Shown here piece by piece: positions 35,391-47,905 of a stretch of DNA of 64,000 bases (its first letter is position 1; each line of letters begins with the position of its first letter). The DNA comes from Macropodus opercularis (taxonomy: Eukaryota; Chordata; Actinopteri; Anabantiformes; Osphronemidae), in the NCBI GenBank assembly GCA_030770545.1, contig CM061109.1, positions 2,108,001-2,172,000 on the forward strand. Reading direction: 5' to 3'. The position numbers and the translations under genes were made by a program. The notes beneath the pieces are model-generated. The model saw only the letters and a program-made list of their open reading frames with translations. It was not told where the DNA came from and ran no database searches.

Positions 35391-37110
35391 TGGTGTCACG
35401 TTTAGTGAAAGAAATAGACAAAACTGTGTATGTGTGTTTATAATTGTGTTACGATATTTAAGGCTACTACCAGGCAAAGCTAACCATATATAATATAAAT
35501 TAATATTAAAAAAATACAGAAATATCCCAAAGTAAAATAGTGAAATGTATTAATTGAAATCATTACATTAATAAATCGATCTCTGCATCCAGTTCAGCAG
35601 CTGAATACATTTTCACTTTGTTCTTAGTATTTTAGGTAAAATAATCTAAAGCTTTTTCATAGCGGTCGATGGGCACAGGATGATGGTTTTGAGGCTTTTT
35701 CTTTTTTGGTATCTGTTTATTCATTGGCTACAGTGATGTGCGTAGAGCTCACCCTGTGTATCAGAAGACCTCTGAAATGCAGCCAGGCCATAGGAGAACC
35801 CCCCTCCAGCCAGTTCGGACTTGTGTTGCATTTTGATTTATAGTGTTTTATGTGTTAGTCAAATCTTACATTTATTTATAAAGCTAGAATCATGTCTTCA
35901 CATGTTACAGAATGTCTAAGCTGCAGGCGACGTGTTGAACAAGACAAAATCACGTACTGTATGACGATTATTCTCTTCTGTAGATGTTTTTTTCCCCACA
36001 TATTGTTCTTCTCTGCATCTCTGCACATAAGTGCTTCAATGAAAACAGATAGACCTGATACAAATGATTGGCATCCCAAGTTTGCAAAAGTGTCCTAAAT
36101 TAGTCATTTTTGAGTTTCTTCATTATTGCAAAAATATTTCCTTGCCCTGGTTCGTCTCACAGTCTGCTGCAGAACATGACTTGCATTCACATCCTCCGCA
36201 CTGATCCACCCAATTTGTGCACCTCTCTCTCGAGCTTTCCTTCATACCTCCCTTCCGAAACTGTACATTCCCTTTTTTTCGACGGAGATCGCCGAATTGT
36301 TTATAGAGACCAAAGAATCCATATATTCTATCTTTAACGATGTGGGAACTACTCTGCTTTTGTTTCTGAGACAGTAAATGTAAACTGTGTTGCTTGGAGA
36401 ACAGGGGAGCTTAGATTTTGTATATAGATAAAGGAAAGCCGCCAAATACAACGAACAATCACATCGGCTGTGATGAGGAGTGGGAACAGATGGATGGAAG
36501 TGAGAGTCGTCTACGCGGGAATGATCACAGTCAGCGTTGCAAGCTTGGGCATTTCAAATGTGTATTTTTCTACTGCTCCTGGCCCAACCACAGGTCACAT
36601 CAGCTAAAGAAACTCAGATATGCTGAACTGTACACTGTGGTGTTCTTACCAGAGAAGAAAGACAGGCCCAGTCACAGAAAAACAAACATCGCTTCATGAG
36701 ATGATTACTTTTACTGTTTCTGGATCATAATTCATGTGTGGGTTTCATTAAGGGAGCCTTCTCTGTGCAGAAAGGAGTGGGTGGCTAACTGGGATCCATT
36801 GAGGTTAAAGCGAATGGGGATGTTAACAAAAAAGGTTAATGATATTCAGCTTTGCTTATTTAACACTTTTTTGGTAGTGCTGACTGAAAAATTGCATTTA
36901 AATCTGGTGCTGAAAAATAAAGGAGAGATCTATTTCTGCTTCTCCCCTGAGACACACAGCACATGTATACATCCAAGTGTACATGAAACCCAGTGTCCCC
37001 ACTCTCACCCGACACAACCGACACACACACACACACACACTGCTCGCCAGGAGGGTTGACATAATTGTATTAATTGTTAACATAATGATGCATTTATGTT
37101 TAATGCCTAC
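35391..37110. other. Noncoding stretch, no gene recognised
   Basis: AT-rich, repeat-poor sequence. (CA)10 lies at 37021-37040. Confidence 0.5.
37021..37040. repeat. (CA)10 microsatellite
   Basis: Ten uninterrupted CA units. Confidence 0.92.
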
Positions 37111-37455
37111 CTTCTGGTAATTACCGGGCAGGAACTGTACCTTAAGGCTCCAACTTCGGCATCTCCCTCTGTTTCTCCCTCGCTGCCTTTGAATACCGAT
37201 CCCTTTGTTTTTTAATGCAGCAGCTGTCTTTGCAGCTTCAAAGACTTTCATCAGTTTGTCTCTTGTAGCCCGTTTCTCGGCTGCCTCTCTTTCAGGTATA
37301 CCACAGAAACCTATCATTAAGTCATCATAGCTTAATTTGTCAGGTCTAGCTCTGTGGTATAATGTGAAGTCCATTTGACACAGAATGTTAAATGCATGCC
37401 TTCCTTTAAACTTCAAAATAGACAAAGAAGAAAGAGAAGCAACAGTCTCATATTC
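37111..37455 (-). other. Unidentified open segment, possible exon or gag remnant
   Basis: A 115-codon open run on the minus strand with protein-like composition: a charged helix-prone stretch (IPEREAAEKRATRDKLM then KVFEAAKTAAALKNKG) followed by a basic patch (QRQRGRNRGRCR). At its 3' end the sequence CCAGAAG/GTAGGC (37107-37113 region) is a good splice donor. On its 5' side a pyrimidine-rich run precedes TTTTGAAG, a possible weak acceptor. The helix resembles the C-terminal capsid region of retrotransposon Gag only loosely. I do not recognise the product; it may be a host exon, a fossil gag, or chance. Confidence 0.25.
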
Positions 37456-40194
37456 TCATAGAGTTGGATTTTGCAAGCAAATAAAAGAACATTATCCTGT
37501 ATTTCATTTATTTATTCAGTTTGCTATGTTAGTGTCTAAAGTCTAAAAGTTTTCCATAAGTACTTATGGAAATAGTAGATGTGTAGAGAGATGGGTAGAG
37601 AAATACTGCTTAAAGGTTCATAAAAACAAAGTTTGTGAGATACTGTAATTGTTTTACATCAAACTCTAATATTTTCCTAAGCTTGACCACGTGATGTGAG
37701 CATTTAAACCCAACCATACCAAAGTTTACTAATGCAGCAATATGACCAAACTGTTACAAAGAAACGTTGCTAAAGGTTTTAAAATCATTAGGTTCTGATC
37801 TTGTTTTTAAATTTGACATGTTGCTAAGAGTAATTTCATGCAAACTAATACAGAATCACGTTATACTGAATGTGAACATGGGAGCATTTCCACTGCACAT
37901 TAAGGTGCCTACCACCATCCATGTCTACTAGTGTCCTATTCACATTGTTAGTTAGCACGGTGATTGCAGCATTTCAGCCATGAGTTAGTCAATCAGGCCT
38001 GTTCACATCTGGAAGCTGTGTCCTCTCTTTGCAATTACTCAACCAAACCCAATCCAGGCCTCCTCATATCTGATTCGCCCGTCTTTAATAAATCCTTATA
38101 AAGCTCTCTCTCCTGTCAGCTACTCTGTTTGGTGTGAAAGACAATCTAAACCCTGCTTATTACCTATAGGGTTAGAATAACTCTGTTTAATTAGACTGTT
38201 TTCATCATCAAAGCATTCCTATACTCAATTATGCTTGATTTATTTTTATTTTTTTCTTTGTCATATATCCTGCCTTCTTGCCACATATTGACTTAATCCC
38301 CTTGTTTTCCTGGGAGCTGTCATGGAGGCAACAATAAAGGCTAGCCACCCCATGTTAGACATTATTAGTGTTATTGATGACTCATTGATCTCGCTGGCAG
38401 GCCACAGTAATCAAGCACATCTCCAGGGAATGCAAGGATCGAGGCCTAAATCATGACTCCCTCCCCTGCCAGAAAGGCTGCTACCGGAGATAAAAGAGCA
38501 TAGCGAGCACGCGGGTGTGTTTGTTAGCGCGCCTCGGTTTGTTCTGGAACCATTTGCAATTGTATCTGCTACTCTGTGTTGATGTGTCGCTATTGGGACT
38601 GTGTGTTCATGTCTACAGCTTATTGTGAATAAAGATGTTGTAGAAATAGTCACGGCCTCTAGGTTGTGCATTGTCTGGGTTGCTGTGCTGGTACATGTGT
38701 ATCAGATCACTCGCGTTATGATGCAGAATATTTTGCACGATCCTTTTCAAATGTTTTGTCTTTGATTTGTGATGGAGACGTTTCTCCTACCGATGCCGTG
38801 CTATGAACCTAACATAGAACAAGGCATCGAATGCATAAATATAAAACAAACATCCTGGTAACATAAAAGCATGGTTTATTATCTCTACACTCTCAAACTT
38901 TGCTGATAATAAAGAGCAGATTTTTATGCTACTTGAAATATTTGTAAATTTCTTTCTTGATATAATTCTGTCATGAATGATAAAATGTGGTTTTGTTATT
39001 GCTCAATTGGAGCAGGATAGAAAACAAACATAGCTACAATAGGCAAAAAATAGACAAATGCTACAGCTACAATTTGGGTGAAGCTAAAAGGAAAACCAGG
39101 AAGATGGGGCCAGGTAGACGCTTAGTGGTTCCCATAGCAACAATGTGGGGAATAACTATCAGATTTTGGAGCCACTTGATTTCTTCAATTACCAAAAGCA
39201 CCAGAAAAATCACCTAGCAATTACATTTTAGAAATTCAAACTTGAGTAGCTGCTTGTTGTGTTTCCTGTGCTTCCAACTGCTGAAGTAAATGGAAACACC
39301 CTGGTTCGTTTGTCTCTTTTCCCACTGGCATTTGTCATTCGTACATGCTGTCTTCATTTATGAAAGGTCCTACTGCAGTATTTCCTCTTCAGTCTGTGCA
39401 CATAACGATCATATGGATTCCTCTGATACTAACAAGATCTGATTGCCTGGCTCCAAATTCAGATTTCACACAATTTAAGCTTTTTTCTTTCTTCTTTGAG
39501 CTCTTATCTAATTATGTACATTTCAGAGAGTTTTGTGGAACTACAGCACGTCCCAGATTACTAATGCTTTGCATCAGGTAGCCACATCTGCCTACATCAC
39601 ACCCTCCACATTAACCTTCCTGCCAGCCAATCAATGCCGAGTCATGTTAATCTTCATTGCCCATACGTGACCTTGCAAACGTTACTGCCCTTGTTCTCAG
39701 GTGATTAATACTGCTCGAGGTAATTGGATGTTAATTGGAGAGACTATTGACCAAAGCCCTACAAAAACTGTGAGTGGGAGATTTGATGAGCAATCTCACG
39801 TTGATATGCTGGCAAGTCATAGGCTGGTTTTACTGACGGTGTGAAGGCACAGGGTCCTGTCTTCCTTGTGGAGGGGATTTTGTGATACATATTGGGAAAT
39901 AAAACCGTTCAAAACTATGAGAGTCTTTTGGAGTGTTTCTATAGAATAAATGTGATCTGATCTTCATCTAAATCGAGAGTATCGGAAAATATAATGCGCC
40001 TAAAATAACAAAAGATTATGATCTTTCATGTTTTTAATAAAAAGAAGCACAAAAACCCACAACGCTATTGGAAGAAGTATGGTTTGAGCTAATCGTTTGA
40101 GTTAATGACCTCAAAGAAGCAAACTGGAATAATGCATTAACATACCTGGAGTTATGAAACTGAGCGAGGAGAAATGGGCCAGAGCTTCTATGAC
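37456..40194. other. Noncoding stretch, no gene recognised
   Basis: Repeat-poor. 37970-38140, 38340-38490 and 39560-39790 look like unique sequence with several TAATTG/TTAAT motifs, but no coding signature. Confidence 0.45.
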
Positions 40195-40400
40195 ACACAA
40201 GAAGAATATGGACCTACGTGAACCATGACTAAGCAAAAAGTGCTTTCAAAGAGCTACAGTACGTTCAAGATTTCCTTAAAGCTAGAAAAGGTTCGAAAGT
40301 ATCTACAGTGAGGCAAACTGTCTACAAATGTTTCTGGGCTGTGGCTACTCTACCAAGAGTTGGGTAGAAGATGTACAGAAAGCGTCACCTCATTAGGGAA
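40195..40400 (+). pseudogene. Degraded Tc1-like transposase fragment
   Basis: The plus strand matches, in order, the same N-terminal transposase region as the minus-strand copy at 13289-13580: GTGAACCATG (start codon 40225-40227), TCAAAGAG, AGCTAGAAAAGG, GTGAGGCAAACTGTCTACAAATG (spanning about 40310-40332) and GTGGCTACTCTACC. An internal deletion and frameshifts remove part of the helix-turn-helix. No terminal repeats are visible nearby. Confidence 0.65.
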
Positions 40401-43400
40401 ACTGTGTCACGATGTGTAGCTTGACTTCTGGTTCTGATGTTGGCTCATTCACTTCCCTTCTTACCGTCAGAATTCACAGCGTCACCAGAATTCATCAGTG
40501 CATCAGTTTCACCCGTTGACCTCCCCCTTTGTAAGCAGCCTTTCTCTTATGTTGATCATATTGTTATCTTTTGGAAACAGAATTGTGAATGTCACCATAC
40601 AGTTTGATTGATGAATATTTTATTACGCTGCGGTAATGAGAAAAGAGATTCAGGCAAAGGTTACACAGTTTAAGTAACTGTCATTGAAGGTGTCTTGTTT
40701 AACGTTCTTCACAGACTAGATCACAGAGAAAAGATTCACTGAACCAAATGTGAAACTGGTGTCAGACATATCAATAGAGCCGCGTCTCAGTCCTAATAAG
40801 TGTGAACAAAATGTTTCCTTAAATACAACCGTGCAGCGACGAGAGGCCTGGCTCCATGAAGAACAACAGAACCAGAGACAAACATGGTTGTTGGACAACG
40901 AGGGCATGAGATCTGTGCCGTTACAACACCTACGTTAGTGCTGTTTGCAAAAACGTATGTAATAAAAGCCAAACATATCATCAGAATGAAAGTTTGGGAC
41001 ATTTTACTGTGACAGACTACATTCTTAAATTCTTATTATTATTATATTAGATTTTGCTAAATGGTCCGATTTCATAAACCTCGAGTGACACTTCACTAAA
41101 CATTCACTGGATTAATGAGAAAAGGCCCTTCTGCAGAAAGGTTATTTGATCAGAAGTAGAGTAGCTGCTCTTAAAGGTCAGATATTATCAGTGTAGAATT
41201 AACTGATGGGCTCTTTCTCAATGAATGAACATAATAAATGACACGTATTAAAGCAATGCAAATCTCAAGGTGGGAATTTGGGTGGATGGCAGATATACAT
41301 GCAGGCAAGTAGATCCAGATTTGGTTTGTGTTGTTTGCTAGATGTCTTACAACTAAATGAAAAATGGATTTTGAAGTATTTCATATCTGCTCATGAAGGT
41401 CACATGTTTCACCAGGTGGACATGTGGTTATAATGTATCTTTCAGGGCCATGAAATTTGTTTGATTTATGTGAATGGTACAAATCTGTCATTCTGTTGTA
41501 TGTGCCGAGTTTCTTCTCATTTCTATTGTCTAACAACTACAACTTAAAGACAAAGCTGCAAAGAAATTGACTTTTGTGGATGCAGAGAATAACAACGTCA
41601 GGGCTCAAAAGAAACATTAACCTCCGACCTTAGCCTGACCTGTAGTGGAAAAATCCTCACTCACATGTTCAATATAAATAACCAGACATACAGTTGAGCA
41701 CTTTTCAAACTTTTCTGCTCTAAACACTTTCTCACTAAATTCTCATTGGAGCATGAGACAGCTTCTTGGCAGGAAGCAGAGCGTAGAGCCAAAACTCTGA
41801 GGTCATTGGTCACCTGCCTCACAAATCAGTTTTTGTCCTCTACTGACATTTTTATTGAGAAACCTTAAACAATAAACACCCCATTGGTGTTTTTGGTGGA
41901 CAGAGGCCATGTAGTTGATGGGAGAAGCAGGAAATCCAGAGTGACACCGCTCAAGTAGAGCACCTGCATCATCAGTGGAGGCAAAGCAAAGCCTGTTTAT
42001 GGCTCAAACACAGAGTAACGAAAAAAGACACCATGTAATATCAAAGCAAGCCAGGGTGGCTGAGACTGAACTGACTAATAACCCAACACAGCTAATACAG
42101 TAGCTGTAAGTACAATACATGGGAAACACGTACGGGATGGGAAAGACGGCAGATGAGGTCCTGATGGTGACCTCATGGTCACGCAAAAAAACCCCAAAGG
42201 AACCAGCAAAAAGGGTAAGAACAATAAAAGACAAAGGTTAAAGAACCAAATCTCGTCTCTGGGCATCGGCGATCAGCTTTTCAGGGCAGCAATCTAGTGA
42301 TGCAAACTCAAAAACTCTTCATGCCAGATCAGCAAACATGAGATGAGTGGTTAGGTCTTAAAGCAAAGGTTTGTGCTTTAAGCGGCCGTTCTTTCAGCTG
42401 CCAGTTGAGAGTAGGAGGCCTTGGAAACGTAGTCCAGAAACTGGTGTCACACAGGGGCCTGCTCTCAGCAGCACTGAACACCAAGGTGAGCTGGAGATTT
42501 TCTAAGGAATGTGACATCACTGCAGTCATTTCTAGGTCAGTATTCCAGTTTCAGTCAGGCCTCTTGTTTTCAACTCGTCTGAGCACATAGAATATGTATA
42601 TACAGAATATGGTCCCAACACACAGCAACCACAACAATAGTATAAAATATTAAATAAAACTCTTTGAATTGAGGGGTTGCTTCATTCATTCATTGATCAT
42701 AATTCATTTCATATGTTTCAGTTATTTGCCATTAAGTCTTTTAAATCAAGAAAATGCTTAAAATGATTGAGATATTTCAGACGTATAGAACAATTTTGGC
42801 CTCAGCCTTCACGTTCCTACTTGTCAAAACCTTCGTGCCTGTTTCTGTCTATAATTTGGTTTGACAGTAAGAAGAATTCTGAGCAATAATGGCTGTAAAC
42901 AAAGGCAGCTATTATGTCCCACTTGCCAGGTGCTGCATGTGGATACTGCATGCTGCAGTAATTTGATGCATCCCACAGCTCTAGGTAACCACTCACCGGT
43001 GCAGAAAGACACTGGGCCTCTTTTTTGAGGCTGCATGCTGACCGACAGATTGGGATTTTGGCAAAGTTTCGGTCTGAGCGGAACAGAGGGAAATAATGAA
43101 AGATGGAAGGTAAAGAGCAGGGGAACCTGCTGAGCGGACAAGAGATAAGTGTCCATCTGATTGGGTTTCATGTGCGGAGGTGAGGGTGCGAACGTCACTG
43201 GTAAACAAACAAACATGCAAATACATAGAAGGTTTGTGTAAATGTGCCCATACTGTGCAGGCATAAATACAAGACTAAGACTTATTGCATTTATTTCTGT
43301 TATTATTGCTGCTATATTTAGAATGAATGAAAACATGAACACTAATGAACAGCTTATGTTTCAGTGCACCTACAGTAATGAGACACGTTATAATAAGAAA

Positions 43401-44039
43401 ATGTATCCTTCTCCTAATAATGCATATGTTGGAGCAGGTTTAATGATTGATTGTTTTAAAAACACCTTCCTGTGGACACAATGTTACTTTCTTAACAAAG
43501 TCTGCACCTAAAGGGAAACCACAGGTCTTCTCAGGACAACTAATACCTGTTTTTCTTGACATCACGTCACAATGTCTGAACAGGGTCACAGCAGGTTGGA
43601 CATGGTCCCAATTTTTATTGCATATACTTTTTTTTAACAAAGTCCAGAGCAGAACGAGGTTGATGGAAACAAAGGAAGCCTACACGTTTCAGCTTCACTG
43701 CCGTCCGTTGCTCTTGTAGGGCAGCTTGTGTTCGCCTTTGTCATCGCAGGGTCAGGAGTTTAATGATACTGCTGCTTTATAGAACCCAATAACTGTTTAG
43801 TTTACTTACTACCTGAAACGCTTTAACCTTTGTCGGAATCAAATGCTACGGTATTGTGGTATAATTCATCTCTACACTGGAGATGTTTAGCTTTGAAGAT
43901 ATGACTTTTATGACTTCTTACACAGACGCCTTTATTCTATCAAGCTTAACACATCACTGATGGCACTGTTATGATGAGGACACAACAAAAGGAAATTATC
44001 CTGGCAGGAAGTCTAAAGCCGGAATATTTCTGCTGCTAT
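40401..44039. other. Noncoding stretch, no gene recognised
   Basis: The 172-codon frame on the minus strand (42824-43342) has no domain or exon-like boundary I can identify. (CATT)n is present at 42680-42694. Confidence 0.45.
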
Positions 44040-44550
44040 AGAGTGCTGAAAAGGCTTTTCAAATGCCATTCTGCATACAGTGACTGGCTTTCCTCCCCTC
44101 CTCCCATTTGCCCTCTCTCAATGCTTTCACTGTCATTCAAAACATGAGGAGGCCTTTTCACAAGCTTGGAATAGTTTGCATGGCAGAATAACAAGCTAAT
44201 TAGAGCTCCTCTGGTGATGGATGTCTGCGAGAGGGTACAAGATGTGGGCACGAGGGCAGTGGAGCTCCGTGATAGCGTTGCAACCATCTGCCTCGCTTTG
44301 ACGGCTTAATTGGAAGAACGATGGGGGGATATTTGAGATCCAGACTAATAATTGTACTGACCCTGTGTGCATGGCTAATACCGTTTTGTAGCCCATACAT
44401 TTGGCACTTAGACCCCATTTGTGTTGTTTGGCTTGTTGTGATCAGCCTGTTGAGGTCAATAGGAGACAATAAATTGCCTGGGGTGCTCATATTAGTCTCA
44501 AATTCAGAATGACGAATGAGCGGAGGACCTTTTCAATTTTTCAATTAGAT
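44040..44550. other. Candidate conserved noncoding block
   Basis: Unique-looking, repeat-free sequence of about 500 bases. It contains CTAATTAG (44197-44204), CTTAATTG (44305-44312), CAATAAATTG and TCAATTAGATT motifs, the type bound by homeodomain and SOX factors, without a long reading frame. The texture is like that of vertebrate developmental enhancers. Inference only; conservation was not tested. Confidence 0.25.
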
Positions 44551-45394
44551 TTTGTCCTGGCAATTGCAAGCATTTTGTTTGCCTGCATGTAAGACAGACA
44601 CCTTTAGATCCATATAAAATAAACTAATCATAATAATAATGTATGAAAACTGGTCTTAGCATATTGAAAAAATGATATCTCTTAATCATACCAATGTGTA
44701 GAATTATACTCCTAAAAGAAAAAAAAAACACTACTGGTGATTCACAGCTACTCACTTCTTATCTAATGCAAGTTCCACATATTTTGTTTTGCTATTTCTT
44801 TCCCAGATGGATGACATTTGTGCAGAGCCACATTTTTCCTGCTGGCATTCCACAGTAAGACCCTTTAAAAGCTGTTGGCCTAGACTAGACCTGAGAGATG
44901 CTGATGAGACAAATATGTTAAAAATGCATCAAACATCACATTCATCATCCCACTGTCACTGGAGGCCAACAACTGCCCACGGCTCCGGACCGGTCACCCC
45001 CCACCGCCTCTCTGCCTCGTTGTGGACCAGCCTGGGAGGAACTTGCCCCTTCCATCAATCATAATTTCTGTAACAACAGTGAATGTTTAATTTTGAACCA
45101 ATGTGTTTTTATTAAAGCATGTTTATGCTGATTTCATAGATAACCTGCGTTTCTATTTTTTAAAATTAGTTTTATGGTTGAAATTCTATTATGAAGTCGC
45201 CAGACAAAGGGATGCGACACCGATTCCTCACATCCACGTCCTCCTCACTCCGTCTTTGTCAGACGTATTCAAGCTTCTTACAGAGGATTCATAGTCTTCC
45301 TCTGCATGAACCATTTTAACAGTAATTTGTAAAGTAAAACGATAAAAAAAACGTGTGAGTCTGTGGAAAAAAAAAGTATCTGTATACTCACCTC
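44551..45394. other. Noncoding stretch, no gene recognised
   Basis: Nothing I can support. 44800-45060 has a modestly GC-rich open frame with no known motif. Confidence 0.4.
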
Positions 45395-46085
45395 CGCCGG
45401 TTAATGGCTCAAGGAAATCTTAGGCCAGGAACCACATGAGCTCCAGGCCTGTTCATGTTTAACCTGAGTCAGGAGAGAGTCCTAGCGCTGTGGAAAACCA
45501 CCTGTGTGTGTCTAGTTCCCAAAATAACTGACCCATTGCCTTCTTCCACCTGATGAAGGCCATGGAGAGGATCGTCCTGGGCTCCCTCAGTACCCAGGTG
45601 AGCTTAGTCCTGGACCCGATGCATCATCTAGCTGTGGCATTGAGCCCTGTCCCCTCATAGTACTCTGAGGATCACGTTCTTTGATTTCTCCAGTGCTTTC
45701 AACGCCACTGCTGAGCGGAAAGCTGGAGCTGGCAGGCGTGGACCAACATCTGGCTAACTGCATGCACCAACGACCTCACAGACAGACCACTGGTTATTTT
45801 CTTTAAGGGACGGTGTTTTGCCCTCTCTGATCAACTCCCACCACTGTCACCTGCAGAGGTTCTCATATGACGCTGCCAGTATGCGGTCGGCTGTGTATTT
45901 GTGGACGGACGTGAGTCAAACCACCTGCTCCTGAACCCACCACCACTCACACTGCTGAGGTACAAGACTCACAGACTGCAGTCACTGACATTGTAAACAT
46001 CTTTAAATACCACCTCATCAAAAAACTGGACTGAACTAATACAGACTCCCTGCACATAAAAGGCAAAAATAAAGGTCCTTGGTGA
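45395..46085 (+). pseudogene. LINE (Rex/L2-like) RT region, interrupted (left part)
   Basis: Broken plus-strand matches to the core of a fish LINE reverse transcriptase: the region around LWKTTCVCLVPK, HLMKAMERIVLGSLS, RITFFDFSSAFNA and KLELAGVDQHLAN can be read in successive frames, followed by the block ending NYHLIKKLD. Homology stops about 46085, where a different LINE on the opposite strand begins. It resumes at about 47425, so the two parts appear to be one element split by an insertion. Many indels: long dead. Confidence 0.72.
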
Positions 46086-46134
46086 GTGTAAATAAACTTT
46101 AAGGACTTTTTTTTTATCCTCTATAATTTAATTC

Positions 46135-47395
46135 CATCCAATTCAGTTTTATTTATATAGCGCCAATTCACAACATCAGTTATCTCAAGGCACTTTACAA
46201 GAAAGGTTTAAGACCTGACACAACTAGACCCAACAAATCCCACATAGAGCAGCTTTTAATTGTAGCCAATCAATAAATTGTACATTTTAATAGCAACAGT
46301 GGAGGAAAACCTCCCTCTATAGAGGAAGAAACCTCCAGCAGACCCAGGCTCAGTGTTGGAGAACATCTGCTTTGACCGGTTGGAGTGAAGGGATAGAGAA
46401 GAGAGAAAAGGACACAACCACAACAAAACAAGCAGCAACAGAACACAGGCAGGATGGTTGGACCAGCAACTGAACACTGGAGACACACGGCTCTGAGTCT
46501 GATGATACCTGGAGATGAGAATAGAGAGAAGCACAACTACGAGAGAAAAGAGACAAAGTTAGTCACATGTGGACATGGAGGCATGTTAGTGGATAGAATA
46601 ATAAAGTGACCAGAACCATCTCTAACTATCCGCTTAGTCAAAAACAAAGGTTTTAAGCCTAGTTTTAAAACTAGAGAGGGTGTCTGCTTCTCCAACCTGA
46701 ACTGGAAGCTGGTTCCACATAGAGGAGCTCGGTAGCTAAAGGCTCTGCCTCCCATTCTACATTTAGAAACTCTAGGAACCACAAGCAGACCAGCGCTCTG
46801 AGAACCAAGCGTTCTGAAGGGAGCATAAGGAGCCATGAGGTCTTTGAGATGAGATGGAGCTTTATTATGAAGAGCTTTGTAGAAGAAGAATTTTGAATTT
46901 AGGAGAAATATGATCTCTCTCTCTAAGTCCAATCAGACTCTGGCTGCAGCATTTTGAATTGAAGAGTTGTTGGGTCATCCTATGAGTAGGGAGTTACAGT
47001 CGTCCAGCCTAGAGGCAACAAATGCATGGATTAACTCTTCAGCCTCACTCCTAATTTTAGCAATATTCCTAAAGTGGAAGTAGGCAGTTCTAGAGATTTC
47101 TTTAATATATGATGTAAAGGAGAGATCTTGGTCAAAAATGACACCAAGGTTCCTCACAGTAGAACCGGAAGCTAACGTTATGTCATCCAGAGTAACAATG
47201 TGATTCAATAATGAGTCTCTGTGGTTTTTAGCACCAATTATAATAACCTCAGTTTGATCTGAATTCAGCTGAAGGAAGTTACAGGATATTCAGGATTTGA
47301 TATCAGTAGTTTGAAGTTTGACTAATTGGTTTGTTTCATATGGTTTCATAGACAAATACAACTGAGTATCATGCGTGATTCCTAAATATATTACC
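46135..47395 (-). pseudogene. L2-type LINE, 3' portion with RT C-terminus and tail
   Basis: On the minus strand: a region reading DTQLYLSMK, then FLQLNSDQTEVIIIGAK, then TVRNLGVIFDQDLSFTSYIK ... HAFVASRLDDCNSLLIG (46975-47208), then in another frame KALHNKAPSHLKDLMAPYAP ... GLLVVPRVSKCRMGGRAFSY (46537-46932). This is the standard order after the catalytic motif in fish L2-type RT. The 3' untranslated part has the inverted CTGCTGGAGGTTTC phrase, and the element ends at 46139-46200 in the TATATAAATAAAACTGAATT-type tail. 5' truncated and frameshifted. Confidence 0.88.
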
Positions 47396-47424
47396 GAGAG
47401 TATTGACTGAAGAGTATTGGACCG

Positions 47425-47905
47425 AACATCCCACGTGTGCTGGGCAGGGGGCGTGGACAGAAACAGAGGCAGGCTCTCCAGAGCTGGTTGCTGTTGGATT
47501 CCATCAAGGAGCAGGCTGACAGAGGGATATTGGCAAAACTAACGTCCATCATGGAAACGCTCTCCCACCCCCTGAACCACACAGTGGAGGCTCTGAGCTG
47601 CTCCTTCAGCACAAGACTGTGAGACGCCCAGTGCAGGAGGGAGCGGTACCACCTGTCGGTCCTCCCCACAGCCATCACACTGTACATTAGATCACTACAG
47701 TGTGTTAGGAGATGTGTAAAGACTCAAAAGAACAGGATTTGTTACTCTGTATATTTATCCTTATTTGTTTCCATGTTGTTGTCTTTTATTCTAAGGTAAA
47801 ATAATACTTTATTAATCCCACGTGTTTTTATACATCTTATTTATGTTGTTTGTTCTACTGCTGTAAGGAATTTCTCCACTGTGGGATCAATAAAGTTTTG
47901 TCTTA
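47425..47905 (+). pseudogene. LINE (Rex/L2-like) C-terminus and 3' tail (right part)
   Basis: The plus strand reads ILAKLTSIMETLSHPLNHTV ... SFSTRL, then after a frame change a tail of the kind ERYHLSVLPTAITLYIR, followed by a 3' untranslated region ending TTCTCCACTGTGGGATCAAT and AAAGTTTTGTCTTA, the ending common in fish LINEs of this type. It would complete the element whose RT core lies at 45395-46085; the intervening sequence is an opposite-strand L2. Confidence 0.78.

Noticed and set aside
42824..43342. 172-codon open frame on the minus strand
   Set aside because: No domain, no exon boundary, composition like translated AT/T-rich noncoding DNA.
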